DNA of 64,000 nt from Gnetum montanum (Eukaryota; Streptophyta; Gnetopsida; Gnetales; Gnetaceae): the NCBI GenBank assembly GCA_015680685.1, contig MNCI01007580.1, positions 917,314 through 981,313 on the forward strand, read 5' to 3'. Below, piece by piece: positions 1 to 12,323 of this stretch. The notes under the pieces are model-generated. The model had not been told where the DNA came from. It saw only the letters and a list, made by a program, of their open reading frames with translations, and searched no databases. Positions within the stretch are counted from its first letter, which is position 1; each line of letters starts with the position of its first letter. The position numbers and the translations under genes are program-made.

Positions 1-2283
1 CAAAATGATAAGTCCAAGGAGGCCTAGGAGAGAAGCTAGATCGGATGGCTTGCGTTTTGTTCCAATTGATCTTAGCTCCTGAGGCTCTACAGTAGATATC
101 TATGCAGTGCAAGGCAGTGTTAAAATTATTATGGTCCTCGATCAAAGTGATAAAAGTATCATCTGCAAACTGGCTGTAAACAAGATCATGTCCTTGTTGT
201 GGAAGAGAGATACCTCTTAGCCGCATAGATTCATTAGAAGATCTAAGAACAGCTCCCAGAGCATCAGCAGCTAGGATGAAAAGATAAGGGGCTAAAGGGC
301 ACCCTTGTCGAACTGATTTTTGAAGCTCAATGACCTTAGAGAAGGATCCGTTAATGCAGATGACTGAAGAGGCCTCTGACAAAACAAGATCAATATGTCT
401 CTCAAAAGCATTACCTAAGTTGTGGTGTTTGACTATACTTTTTAAAAAGGACCAATCAAGCATGTCGTAAGCTTTAGCAAAATCAAGCTTAAGAAGAATA
501 GCATTTTGATTAGTGGAAGAAGCCCAGTGCAAGCCCTCAATAGTAGTAACAACGTTGTCTAAAATATACCTACCTTGAACAAAACCGGTTTGCTCCTTGC
601 TTATAAGATGAGGAAGAAAAGGTTTAAGTTTATTAGCTATAGCTTTGGCAATTATTTTATAGATGACATTTAAAAGAGTGATAGGGCACCAATTACTTAT
701 ACTCATACGATCTCCTGACTTGGGGAGAAGCTTAATAATATTAGCATTAATCTACTTACCAAAGGATCCTTCCCTAAGAGCTTCCTTATACACACTATAA
801 ACAATGTCTTGAAGAGTAGGCCAAAATTTCTTAAAAAATTCTGTGGGAAGGCCATCCATACCAGGGGCTTTACCATCATGGAGTTGTTGAAGAGCATTAC
901 CAAGATCTTATTTGGAAAGAAGAGAAGCATCACCAAAGATGGAGTGATTAAAAGATGTAATAGCTTCTAAACAAGTGTTAACTGCAATGGGGTCAATCGC
1001 CTCTTTTCGAAAAGTTCGAGAGTAGAACTCAAAGAAGGCCTGTACAATGTCATCCTTGGAGGTAAAGATATTATCTTCAACTTGAATAGCTGGAATTTTA
1101 TGGGACAGGTTCCCCCCTTTGAGGAGACGAAACAAGCCCTTTGTAGCCTGGTCACCCATGCGAAGCCAAGAGAGACGAGCACAGAGGTGAGCACCTCTAG
1201 CTTCATAGTGATCCATTATATGTAGGTTCTCCTTGGCCAGTTTCAAACGACTAAAGTGAGCCTCAGTAGCTTCATCTTTATTAATGGTATTTTGAAGTAA
1301 GGATATTTCTTTATGAAGGTTGGACTTGTGAGAACTTAGTCATGAAGCCACCAATTTACCTACATGTTTGAAAAACCGTTGGAGGCAGGTACAAGCATTA
1401 GTCCACCAATCAATCCAACCATCTTCACCAAGGGGTTTAAGATGCAAATTCCATATTTGCATCAATAGAGAGCAAAGGGAGTTACTATGAAGAAAGGCAG
1501 TGTTAAAAATATAAATATCGTTAGAAGAGTAGGAGTTCTCAGAGTGGGAAAGAGACCAATGAATAGGATAATGATCTAACAAAACCTGTGTATAATCTGC
1601 TTGGACAGGGGCACCGTTGGTAGAAGTAAAATGAATAAGGGAATTAGTAGATAGATAAACCCGATTCAATCGAGAAGAGATGTAGGAAGCACAAGGTCTA
1701 GTGTTACTCCAAGTAAACTAGTTAGAGGTACTAGAAGAGGAATAGTTTTCATTAGCTTCTTGCAACTTTAATTGACATTTCAACGAGAGCCACTCAAAAA
1801 GCTCCCTGTTATCTAAACCATCTCTTTGTCCTCCTAATTTATCCTTTGGATGCTCAGTCATGTTAAAGTACCCTACAATAATCCATTTAGCTTGGGGTAA
1901 ATTGTGCCTGAGCCAATTCCACAAGAGCTTCCGATCAGTTGAGTGACAAGGAGCATAAATGGAGACAATCCCTAAGATCTCATTCACATACCGTAATTGA
2001 ACCCAACTACAATGCCCTAAATTATCACAACCGTGATCAAGAACAAACTCCTACCACTTATTATGGAGAAAAATTATAGCCCCCCTTTACCATTTTCATG
2101 GTGAGTAGAAACATAAGAACTATTGGGAAAAATGCTCTGGCAGCAAGTTTGAAGATTGAATCCTTGGATTTTAACTTCTTGAAGACAAACAACGTCAAAG
2201 AAATGTCTCTTAATATAATCTTGAACTATATATCGTCTACAAGGGTCTGAGAGACCCCTAACATTCCATGAACAACACTTCAT
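1..2283 (-). pseudogene. LINE ORF2: endonuclease and reverse transcriptase, partial
   Basis: ORF2 starts at ATG 2283 with an exonuclease-endonuclease-phosphatase domain: WNVRG near the start, then LQEVK. A frameshift at the C6 run (2080-2085 on the plus strand) moves the reading into a second frame that stays open, apart from stops, to the window edge. The endonuclease box normally read as GDFN is GYFN here, Tyr codon at 1868-1870, so a catalytic Asp is lost. The reverse transcriptase part has KAPGMDGLP (about 870) and the catalytic FADD at 158-169, in frame with the endonuclease. Further stops are at 2051 (TAG), 1718 (TAG), 1340 (TGA), 908 (TAA) and 752 (TAG). Family role: nick the target and copy the LINE RNA in place. 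Confidence 0.85.
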
Positions 2284-2288
2284 TGGGT

Positions 2289-3461
2289 TTATGTAGAAGC
2301 AGGAGGACCTTCCTCAACTACCAATGTCTTAAAAGAATTCCTAGACTCAAAGTTGTTAACTAAAGGACGCCGAGCACTTGTTCTTTTGTTAATGGACTGG
2401 CTAGCACCAGTTGATGATCGATGCCCTTTAGGGAAAGCACTAAAGATAGGGTTATCTTGTGTGACTGAGGCATAAGATTTTCAAGAAACACACTCCCAGC
2501 CACTAGTAGCGTCTTTTGGGGCCCCTTCATGGTTAAGAGGAGTCTTAGTGGCATCAGTATCCTCGACTCTCATATCTTCCATGTCGGACACCTTAGAATC
2601 CGAAGAAGGAGATTTAGTTGAGTGAACCTCGACAATATCCTTGCCTATGTCCTGAGAAATGTTTTGGTTTTTTAGTTCTTCACTAACTTGTTCTGCTAAA
2701 ATTCACTTAGTTTCAAGCTTAGCTAGTAACTTTGGACATTGAGCTTTATGGTGGTTTGGATCAAGACAGTAGTAACAACGGTTAGGAAGTGTAAGATATG
2801 AAGTTTTTTGAACAAAATTCTTTCCTTTCACATTAACTTCCAGTGAATCAGGACGTGGCTTTTGCATATCTATTTTAACGCACACTCGTCGAGTTGGTCA
2901 TGGACATAAACTTGAAAAGGCTTCCATAACGATGACTTCCCCAACCTGTGCAGCAAGGATATCAACATGGGGAGAAAAATGAGGAGGGAGTCCTGGAAAT
3001 TCAATCCAGACCAGAAAAAAACTTTTGCTTGCTTTTTCAGGATTGAAATCCTCTTTCCAAGGTTGAAGGACTAAAAATGATCCATAAACATCCCAAATTG
3101 ACTATTGTTTCACGAACTCTGCCATCGCCTTAGTTTCAAAAGCGAACAGAAAAAAGCCTCTCATAGGATTCGAAGCTAGGGTTATTCTAATATTACAGGG
3201 TTCCCAAAATTTTTTAACCCAATCCTGGAACACCGAGGTAAGAGGAATCCTACCAGTGAAGAAACCAATTGTGTAAAGGTGAGTGAATGTTTGCACGGTT
3301 TGATCAAAGATATCTTCAAGAAAATCAAAACGTAATATAGAATCATTAGCATCCATTTTGGTGGAGCTATTAGTAGGCGGTGGGTCAATGTTGGAGGATT
3401 CTATTGATTTACATTTTTTTCCTCCAACATCCAAGCAAGAAGACAAAATAGATTGGGTCAT
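2289..3461 (-). pseudogene. LINE ORF1 (DUF4283-like, CCHC zinc knuckle)
   Basis: A single reading frame of 390 codons runs from ATG at 3461 to TAA at 2289. The N-terminal part (about residues 45-160) resembles the DUF4283 region of plant L1 ORF1 proteins. A zinc knuckle CYYC-x4-H-x4-C follows in the segment 2885-2703. The C-terminal third is Ser/Lys/Glu-rich and looks disordered. Family members bind the LINE RNA and package it for target-primed reverse transcription. The frame contains no frameshift but four internal stops: TAG at 3102-3104 and TGA at 2898-2900, 2703-2705 and 2481-2483. ORF2 begins five bases after the terminator. Confidence 0.8.
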
Positions 3462-3925
3462 GCAGACCCGTTAAGCCTAACCCTAGCCAATTCAGAAAAT
3501 CAAATAGAGAATTTTTTCTTTAAAGAAAGAAACAAGACACAATGGAACAAACTCACCCGATGCTTATTGACGCAGGCACGGTAGGAGGTGAAGGGTCCCA
3601 TGTGTAATGCAGCAAAACCCTGTTCAAGCACTCAGCACTCTGTTCTGCCCTTCATCACAGTCCTGCCCAAGTGTGCAGAGATTTGCGTTGATTTCAGGTC
3701 TTGAGCGGCCGATATTGCGTTTTATTTCCACCAGACGATGCAGCTGAGTTAAGTTGAAAGACCAAAAACTCGCGATCTCTCAGCGCATGCATCAGCAAAA
3801 TCTGCATTTTTCCATCGCCCAAATTCAATTACCGTCCGAAACCCTTTCTCTGGCACATCCCCCCTGCACAGCCCGATCGCAAAAAACAGAGTCATTCCGT
3901 CTACCCTAGTGGCCAATCGAATGAT

Positions 3926-5316
3926 TTACTTTTCCCTGATCATGCTTATGATAGTTAGAACTAAAACCCCTTGATATTTGTAACTTATCATGATGTTGTA
4001 ATTACCAACATGATACTTACCACTTAAGGCTTGAATTTCTCATAACTTCCTATAGAAGTTACAACTTCTAATGGTGTTTATGAGTAAATTCCCTAGATAT
4101 TTGTAACTCACCCTAAATTTTCATGATGATTGTAACTACCCTAAAGTTACTCTAAAAAGGCTTCAAGGGTAGAATGAAAAGGGGAGGATTTTGGGAAGAT
4201 TTTAGAAAGAATATTAAAGACTGTAAAAGCATGGCTTGCTAAAGACATCAATTCAGCTACTTTGTTTTAATCTTGTGAGTTCATTTATTCCATTTTGTTT
4301 AATTGCTTAGCTAATAATTTAGATAGTATCATGTTTGGCATTTATTTTTAAGATTTTTTTATCAATCTTATAGCTCTATTATTTCACAATATTAAGATTT
4401 TTATTAGGGTTGCCATAAAAGAGCTTTTGTTGTTGAAAACCATATTGAGCAATTTAATAGTAATGTCTTTATGAAATTGCCTTGTTTTGAGCCTAAAGGA
4501 TCTAGAAAATCTTTTATATTTTGAGATGATTGAAATAGCTTCATTTGTTTTAAAGTTTATTATCTAGGTATTTCAATCTTGAGATTGTCAAATTTTCCCA
4601 AAAGCTTTGTTGTTTGCAATTTTTAACTATTAACTAGCCAAAATAGAAGCTTGTACTTGGTAGTTTACAAAGCATTTTTGGTAGTTTAATGATATTTTCT
4701 TTACGAAATTGTTTATTGAGCTCGTAAGGCTTTAGACAAATCATAGTCGTAGATTAAATTGGAATAGCTTTATTGCAAAATGTTTTTACATGTCAATTTA
4801 TCTTACTTAAATGTTTGAGATTTTACACAAATCTGCTTTCTTTTCTTTTCTCTCTCTAAATCCATTGAATCTCACTCTATTTCTCTTTTTCTTGTGAAAT
4901 TTTCTCTCTAAGGAAAATTAAGAGTAGAGTGACAAAATTATGCTCAAACATTTTTGTGAAATTTTATTTGTTACAAGTGAAATACTATAAGGACTATATA
5001 GACTAGGTGACTTGACAAAATAGGAATCTTCAACAACTCATAGTATTTAACAAAGTTAGTTGAATTTCATTTATGATAGCCAATTATAGTTTTATATAGA
5101 ACCCAACCATTTCAACATTCACAAAAACAAACACATACTTACATTTAGTTCATTCCATAACCACTAAGTCTATTTGGAGGTATATGGGCCTTGGTGTTGC
5201 CAGAGACCAGTAAGTATCTAAACCCTGTTTGAAGAACACCTTTATTTCTCATGACCGTGGTCACGAGACTGAAGGCCCAACATTGGTGGTTTGGTCCCAA
5301 ACAATTGCCAACAGTA
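3926..5316 (+). other. AT-rich retroelement remnant ending in an LTR-like 3' terminus
   Basis: No coding sequence is recognisable. The last ~95 bases (about 5218-5316) resemble the 3' terminus of element E's 5' LTR (53538-53594): both carry a CTAAAYCCTGTT-type block, then ATTGGYGGT, GTCCCAAAC and end CCAACAGT. In D a block of about 40 bases sits between the two matches. I infer that this stretch is, at least at its right end, the R-U5 part of a 5' LTR of an old plus-strand gypsy element (D) whose gag-pol remnants follow at 5821 and 12324. The left boundary is not defined; the LINE abuts it. Confidence 0.4.
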
Positions 5317-5485
5317 TGGTGTTCCACCTATTCCTTAAGGGATTGTGAAACATGCACGTGTGTGTGAGAGAGAGCAGTACCTTGTTCCCAAGTGGAATTG
5401 CAATGCATGTGTGTTTATTATTATTTTATTCTTTATAACAATAAAATACATTAACAATTATAAAATATAAAATCATAAATATTTT

Positions 5486-5514
5486 CTTCTCTCTCTCTCT
5501 CTCTCTCTCTCTCT
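5486..5514. repeat. (CT)n microsatellite
   Basis: An almost pure CT dinucleotide run of about 28 bases lies between AT-rich stretches. Such runs are length-variable and common in plant leader sequences. Here it sits in the untranslated stretch between the putative LTR terminus near 5314 and the short frame at 5821. Confidence 0.9.
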
Positions 5515-5820
5515 TCATGGTTACATAGAATTGAATTGCATCATATGTATTATAATATTTTTTTTTTATATTTTATACTTTTTGAATGCAATGACATACA
5601 TGAGTATTCTTGGAAATCCACTCAACATCATCTTCAAAGCTTATGACTGGATCACATCATAATTTGAATGATAAATTCCTTAGTCCAAAACAGATGGAAC
5701 CCCTATCATTATCATCATTTCCAAGGAAGGCATTGGTGAATTGCTTGGAAATACTTGTATAATTTTAATTTTAACCTTTACTCAATTCTAGTGTATTTCT
5801 TAGTGTTGTATGTGTAGGTT

Positions 5821-5889
5821 ATGAACACAAGCAAGATAATAAATAATGCTAGGAGCCCACCAAGAACCTCAACAAAAGTACTTAGATGA
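5821..5889 (+). pseudogene. possible gag start of element D, interrupted by insertion A
   Basis: ATG at 5821 opens 22 codons (MNTSKIINNARSPPR...) up to a TGA at 5887 that overlaps the target duplication of element A (GATGA, 5885-5889). On the far side of A the plus-strand gypsy remnant resumes at 12324. The short length makes the assignment tentative: it could be the N-terminus of D's gag or leader sequence. Removing A brings 5889 next to 12329. Confidence 0.3.
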
Positions 5890-6782
5890 TGATGAGTGAC
5901 GAGGTACCCCTACGTCCAACCATATGAATTACAAGCATTTACACATGATCTAGTCGAATTCCATGGATGGGACTAGTTGTGGCATCTAGATCGCTATGTC
6001 TTGATCGTAGTTCACTATCTTCCCACTTGGACTAGTGGTAGCTTTGTCACGTATGGTTTAGTCCAAAGTGAGGCAAATGATTTTTATTGTCTTATATTTT
6101 ATTGTTCTACAATTGACAATAGGTTGAAACTCAATTTATAATCAATTTAACTAATCTAATTGCTAGTTAATTGTCAACTACCCTAACATAAGTATCTGAT
6201 CCCACCTCCCGTGCACATCCTAAACACATATAACGCTACTGGGTTCCAAACGTTAAATGTTGATAGGATTACCAAGAGTCATACGCATACTCAAAGTGAT
6301 CGTACTTATGTGCTTAATTAATTAACATGCATGAAAATGTAAATATTAACTAAGTACATGTAAAGTAAATTGCATGGAAAGTAAATCTCATCCAAGTCAA
6401 AGTGCTACAATGAATAAGAAAAAATCTCAATCTTATTGTCATTCATGGAATATGTCCAAGTAGATTTCCACTCGAATAAGACTTTGTACAATTGACTTAA
6501 GTCCATTCTATGGGCACTCACTAACCATTTTTTAAAATTACAAATAAAACTATAAGAATTCAACTACTCTATTGACAAAACTATATAAAACTAATGCAAA
6601 ATTGACTTAACTCATGAGCCCACGTGCTATATTTATAGGCCAGTGTATATACCCTAACATGCGATACCCAATGTTGTGTCAAGACCTCAACGTCACGTAG
6701 CCAATGTTGGAGTAGAAAGAAAACAATGATTCATTAAATGTTAAGGATTTGATGTTAAGGCTAGGCAAATCATGACTCATCA
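5890..6782 (-). repeat. 3' LTR of element A
   Basis: This is the direct-repeat partner of 11431-12323. On the minus strand it is preceded by the purine-rich CATGGGGGTA at 6783-6792, the expected polypurine primer for plus-strand DNA synthesis. GATGA at 5885-5889 is the target duplication. Confidence 0.9.
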
Positions 6783-9300
6783 TACCCCCATGACTAAATG
6801 AAAACTCATCCTCAAGTTAAACAAAATGAGGAACAAGTTCCTTATAAAATATTGGGAAGGTATGAGATTATTGACTAATATAAAAATTATTGACTAACTT
6901 TGAGTGCCGCATTACATAATTTTATTTAAGTGGATGCATACAAAATGATAGAGTGATAAAAAGACTGGATAGACATTGAAGATTTCAAAATTTGTAGAGG
7001 TCCTTAAAATCTGCTAAAGATGATTCTTCTTGTTATCACTAGCAGTGGTAAACTTTTAACCTTGATCATTATGTTAGTGCTTCTTTAGTTATGCAGAGCA
7101 TTTTTAAAGGGTGGATTGAAATTTTTTCTCATTGCCCCATGGATCTAGCAAACATGCAAAGCTTGAGCTGCTATCTTGTGTGTGCTATGATGTGTCCATG
7201 GTCATATCCTCTGTTTTCCCTCTCTTGGCTTTGTTTTTGTGCCTAGCAAAAGACCTTCTTTCTTAGATGTTTCTTTTAGCATCACCTGTAGTCTTCAAAG
7301 GATCAACATTAGCTGTGATAAATTTTTTTAATAGTTAACCCTTGTCAGATCCCTTAGTTTTTGTTTAAGCACAAGGTGATTACAACATACTCTATCCATG
7401 ACTATGAGGTATGTAAGATCATCAAGCTATTCACAATATTTTGATCAATTACTATTAGTTACCATGATGTTCAAAAATAGGATGTTAGAAAAATTTCAAA
7501 AATTTTAAAGCAGGCATCCCTAGCCTCCATGCCTAATAAGTGTAACTCCAGAAGAACATAGGTTTTTGAATAATTGAAACCAAAGGTCTAATTTAGAAGA
7601 TAGCCAAGAAATATTAATGGATATGGAAATAGAAAAGTAGAAAAAAATAATGAAATAGATGAGAAGTAGTCCCAAAATCATGCATAAATTCAAAGAAACC
7701 ATCATTAATGTTTTGGAAGACATGAAGGTTAGTTCAAAGCCATGATCAAAAAAAGTTATGCAAGTGGGTCCTCCCCAAAGTAGGCTCTTTCCATAATGCC
7801 CTTGCATAACCACTTTTGTAGATGTTCATGGACACCTGAGACGTTAAATGTAGACCATGCCTTTGTTTCAAACAACATACAACTACCGTTGTTAGGATGT
7901 TGCCCTATACTAGACAAAACCAAAAGGCTCATAATCACATGTGGTAGTGAGGTGAATAATGGAATGAGAAGGGATTGCAGAGATTGGGATGTAAGGTACT
8001 TGATCATGTCCACAACAAGTTGTTATGACAAGTGTGATTAAAATGATCAACATACCTATCCGTCCAAGTTCAGACCAAGTCCACACCATGAACAGTGACA
8101 TCACATTGATGTGTTCCTCCTTGTTGACCACAATGAGTCCATAACCACCACAAAGAACAATCATCACTCCAAAAATAGAAGAAAAGAGAAGAAGGAAGAA
8201 AGGGCCTTAGTTAGAGGGGCACCTTCAAGCATGGGTAACATGTCTTTCCAGCCCCATAACCAGTGCTTGTAGCCTGTTATTGTGTCTAAGGGGTGTGTTT
8301 TGAATTCCTATTATTGTTTTTGTGTCTTATTTTTCTTTTTCTTCTTCTTTTTATTTTTATTTTTTCTTGTCTGTGTTTTTTTTTTCTTTTTTGAATGGGA
8401 ACCATACCATGCAAAGAAAAAGCTTCCTTTTTATTGGTTGATGGGGGAGTGCTGATACATTCCAAGAGGAGTCATATACCACATGAAGGAAGTCAAGAAG
8501 ATACCGCAACAAGTCCCCTTGAGGTCACACCCTTTGTCATTCCCACTTGGTCATTCCCTCTTTCTTCAAGATATAATGATCATTGTTTAATTTTAGTTTC
8601 ATAAAAGAAGAACCAAACTATTTCCATGAAAAATACCTTTTATTTAGAGAACTAGAGGGATGGATGAGGTGGTCTCACTACTTTACATAATTACTTACCC
8701 AATCATCTTGATAACATAGGACAAAAAACCCAACACAGCGCGTTGACTTTTACATCATGACTTGGCAGTTTTATTAATAAAAACATAAAATACATTCATA
8801 AAACATAAATAGAATTACTTAAGAAAAGAAAATAAAAATATTAAGAAATGAAAAACATATGAAGAATCAGAAAATTCCAAAACTAATAAATAAATCAGTT
8901 ACTTCCATACATCTTTGAGATAGTTTTATATTCTCATTTTCAAGCCATAGTGTGTCTTTTTGTTTAGTGGCTTCTCTGTAGATTGGCTTTTGCTCACACA
9001 CTTGCTCTTGAACTTTATGATGGATCGATATAGGGGTTGTATTAATATTTTGAATTTCTGACCCACAACTGCATCCTTTATCATTATTGATGATCCATGG
9101 ATTCTTCTATCTCTCCACAATGATAGGTTTATCATTTATGTCTTGTGTTGGAGTGGTGATGGTTATTGGATCTTGCATATGATTAGATGACATCATTTTT
9201 GTGAGGAAGGTAGTTGCATCATATTAGCCTTGTGCTATTTTAGGTGATGTAGTAGGTCCATGAGAGTTTTACTTCGACTTATGGCCTTTCCTCCAGAAGG
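6783..9300 (-). other. 3' non-coding region of element A
   Basis: This 2.5 kb lies between gag and the 3' LTR. The part at 8170-7750 resembles the 3' modules of B (24190-23940) and F (47940-48180), and the part at 6800-6960 resembles the LTR-proximal 3' UTR of B and C. Short open frames exist on both strands (for example 8167-7910 and 7796-8041) but overlap each other, are not conserved as protein between the copies, and are better read as non-coding. A pyrimidine-rich stretch lies at 8318-8392. Confidence 0.55.
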
Positions 9301-9369
9301 GACATTTCTGAGACTTTGGTTGAGATCTACTAGCATTATCATATATGTGTATGTTCATAGCACAAGTGG

Positions 9370-11298
9370 CATTCTCTCATTGATGTTATGATGTTGAACC
9401 TTCCTGTCTTGTTGGAGGTGACATATGGTGGAGGTGAGTATGAGAATATTGAGGATATGATGTAGGGCGAGAGGTGTGAGGTGGTGATCTCATATAAGAT
9501 GTTGTAGGATAATGATATTTGGGAGAGTGGTAGTAGTGATTTGAAGTAGAGGAAGTAAAACTGGTTGGTGAAATAGGGTGTTGAACATAATATCCATGTG
9601 GGTTCGGTTGGTAGGAAGGATAGGGTTGTTTTGCTGGTGGCCTCCCCCACAACTATGGTTGTTGCCACTACGGTTAATGCTAGTGTTGAGGCTAGTAATA
9701 AGTCCCCCTAGGATAGTACGATTGGCTTTGGGGTTGTCTAAAATTACTATGTAGAATAGGAAATCTCCTAGGCATGTACTTCTATACAAAATTCAAATTT
9801 AATGCCCCTACCCAATACTCTTATAGATGCAACAAGACTAGGCAATGGCAATGAACCTTTAGATGGTCATATAGGAAAATGTCACATCCACCATCCTCTT
9901 TAGTGGTTGAGTCTATAGCCTCTTCTTCTATGGTCATTTCCCCTTCTTGCTAAAAAGTGTTCCTAATTGTTTCTTGGTTCTTTTTACTCCTTTTTTTGTG
10001 ATCACTTGATTTGTTTTGTGCTATTCTCTCCTCTATGATTCTGTGCAAGTTTTAGCTTTCTCATTCATCCCTTCCAACATCTTGCCAAGATTTTCTTCAA
10101 GCTCAAGGTTGGTTGTAAAATCATCTCATCAAGAGCTGTCTCTTTTTTCTCATCATAGATATGGATTCTTCTCTTTTAAATAGTTGGCTCCTAGTTTTTT
10201 TCCTTAACATTCTCCCATTTTCATAGTTCTCCTTCTTCTTTTTCCACATGCTCAATCAACTCTCAGATCTAATGTCGTAGCTTGTATAAGTGACCTAGAG
10301 CATACATCCCAAGGGTCTCCATTATGAAGCCCATTGATGATGTGAAAAAGTTACCTTTCCTTAGAGAAATCATGGCCAAGACATTTATGTAGTAGCGAAT
10401 AGTATCTATCCAAGGCCACATCCAAGGGTTCATGATTTTCTTGCTTTCACTCTTGGTTTTTTCTCAGTTTGGACACCCTTACATAGGTTTGATATTTTTC
10501 ATTAAAAATTTTCAACATTGTGCACCACCATCAGATTGAATTTGGTTTCAATGATCTATACCACACTTTGACTTCATTGATTAGTATTCCAGGAAAGAGC
10601 TTAAGCTTTTGCATCCATTTTCAATATTTTATGAGGCACAACATCATGGGAGGCTTGTATATGATGTTGTGAGTCTGAGTTGTAGCCTCCCGCAAATTTA
10701 GGGATATTGTTTATATCAAGCTTGGGTAAGCAATTGTCCTTGTGATGCCTATGAGGTATCTTAATTACCTTGGTGATCTCCATCAAGCTCTTAGTGGCCA
10801 ATAAGGGTTCATCATCATCAAACATGTTGTGATGAAAATTTCTATCTCTATTCATTTGATTGTGATGATCTTTTCTATGCTCCCTCTGATATCTTTGATT
10901 TTTCCCTTGGGTCTAATTTCTATCTTTATCTTGACCTTGTGGTGGAGCACTATCTCTATACATATGTTCATCTTCATCAAAACTAGACATTGAAGAGGAA
11001 GAGGAAGATGAGAAACTAGGAAAATCACCAAGGCTTCTATAGTTCTCCCCATGGTCCTTTGATTTATCTTGTCTAGGTTTAGAGGAGGTCTTAGGCCTTA
11101 ATGCTATCCTTGATCTAGGAATTTTTCCATATCCTCTCTATTTTTCTGCACTAGTTGAGTGTAGTAAGGATCTAACTGAGCATAGGAAACCCCTGCTTGA
11201 GGCTATTCACTCCAATTCTCTTTAGTATATATCCTATAATTTCTCCTATGAGTGTTCTCATCATACAATGCATTATTGGTCTTGTGTGAAGAAGACAT
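9370..11298 (-). pseudogene. gag of element A, degraded
   Basis: The start is ATG at 11298, giving MSSSHK, the same N-terminus as gag of F (41029) and close to G (34759). The capsid-like region around 10600-10300 matches B's gag with many stops and frameshifts. The tail, open at 9652-9386, is rich in Tyr, Pro, Ser and His and aligns with the tails of B (about 29200) and F (about 43000). Gag forms the virus-like particle in which reverse transcription occurs. Unlike B and F, no pol follows. The element is too broken to make a full product, although a gag-only element would once have supplied or competed for particles. Confidence 0.65.
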
Positions 11299-11405
11299 GG
11301 TTTTGTTTGATAATATGTGTGATTTAAATTATTAATGTTTTCTAAGAGATAGATCATTAATACCTTTACAGTGATCATGTATAATATAACTAATCTAGAT
11401 AACTA

Positions 11406-11430
11406 GCACCATCCTCAGCAGTGGTGCCAA
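11406..11430 (-). other. primer-binding site of element A
   Basis: The minus strand reads TTGGCACCACTGCTGAGGA immediately after the 5' LTR. The TTGGYRCCAYTG start recurs next to the 5' LTRs of B, F and G, and resembles the TGGCGCCGTTGCC-type site of plant Athila and Tat elements. It marks the end of the LTR and the direction of the element. Confidence 0.75.
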
Positions 11431-12323
11431 TGATGAGCGGTGAGGTACCTCTACACCCAATCATATGAATCAGAAGCGTTCACGCACGATCTAGCCAAAT
11501 TTCATGAATGGGACTAGTTGTGGCATCTAGATCGCTATGTCTTAATCGTAGTTCACTATCTTCCCACTTGGACTAGTGGTAGCTTTGTCACATATGATTT
11601 AGTCCAGAGTGAGGTAAATCATTTTTATTATTTTATATTTTGTTGTTCTACAATTAACAATAGGTTGAAACTCAATTTATAATCAATTCAACTAATCTAA
11701 TTGCTAATTAATAGTCAACTACCCTAACATAATATTTGATCCCACTTCTTGTGCACATCCTAAACACATATAATGCTGTTGGGTTCTAATGATAAGTGTT
11801 GCTAGGATTACCAAGAGTTATATGCATTCTTGAAGAGCGATCATACTTATGTGCTTAATTAATTAACATGCATGAAAATGTAAATATTAACTAAGTACAT
11901 GAAAATTGAATTGCATGGAAAGTAAAATTAATCTAAGTCAAAGTGTTGTAATGAATAAGAATCGATCTTGATCTTATTGTCATTCATGGAATATGTTCAA
12001 GTACATTGCCACTCGAATAAGACTTTGTACAACTAACTCAGATCCACTCTGTGGACACTCATTGATTGTTCTCTAAGATTACAAAATAAAACTACAAGAA
12101 TTTGACTACTCTATTGACAAAACTATGAAAAACTAATGCAAAAATAACTTAAATCATGAGCCTAGGTCCTATATTTATAGGCTAGTGTATATACCTCAAT
12201 GTCAGATACCCAACATTGTGTTAAGACCCCGATTTCACGTACCTGATGTCAGAGCAACAAAAAATAGTGATTCATTAGATTTCAAGGCTCCGATGTCAAG
12301 GCTAGGTAAATCATGACTCATCA
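11431..12323 (-). repeat. 5' LTR of element A
   Basis: This direct repeat pairs with 5890-6782, with the same length. Termini are TGATGA...TCATCA. On the minus strand a TATA-like TATAAATATAGGAC lies at about 12172-12184, so transcription should run leftwards into the gag region. It abuts the primer-binding site on its left and the GATGA target duplication on its right. Confidence 0.9.

Larger units (their letters stand above)
1..3925 (-). mobile_element. L1-type LINE retrotransposon, 3' part beyond the window edge
   Basis: A non-LTR retrotransposon lies on the minus strand. Reading from about 3925 leftwards it has a comparatively GC- and CpG-rich 5' leader (about 3462-3925), ORF1, ORF2 and then the window edge, so the RNase H or C-terminal part of ORF2, the 3' UTR and the poly(A) tail are not visible. 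ORF1 ends with TAA at 2289-2291 and ORF2 starts with ATG at 2281-2283, five bases later, the close packing usual in plant L1 elements. Both frames are damaged mainly by stop codons. The 5' boundary is placed where the GC-richer leader gives way to AT-rich DNA; no target duplication can be checked because the 3' end is missing. It is almost certainly inactive. Confidence 0.88.
5890..12323 (-). mobile_element. element A: complete gag-only LTR retrotransposon, Athila-like
   Basis: Two 893-bp LTRs (5890-6782 and 11431-12323) bracket 4.65 kb. The 5-bp target duplication GATGA is intact at 5885-5889 and 12324-12328. LTRs start TGATGA and end TCATCA. Reading on the minus strand, the primer-binding site TTGGCACCACTGCTGAGGA follows the 5' LTR and a purine tract (CATGGGGGTA) precedes the 3' LTR. 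The interior has gag remnants and a 3' non-coding module shared with B and F; I find no protease, reverse transcriptase, RNase H or integrase. That is the build of a TR-GAG type non-autonomous element, mobilised in trans by full-length relatives such as B or F. About 23 differences in the first ~190 LTR bases, nearly all transitions, indicate an old insertion. Confidence 0.88.

Noticed and set aside
7796-8167. Overlapping open frames on both strands in element A (81 and 85 codons)
   Set aside because: They overlap antisense, are not conserved as protein in the related segments of B and F, and fall in the 3' non-coding module.
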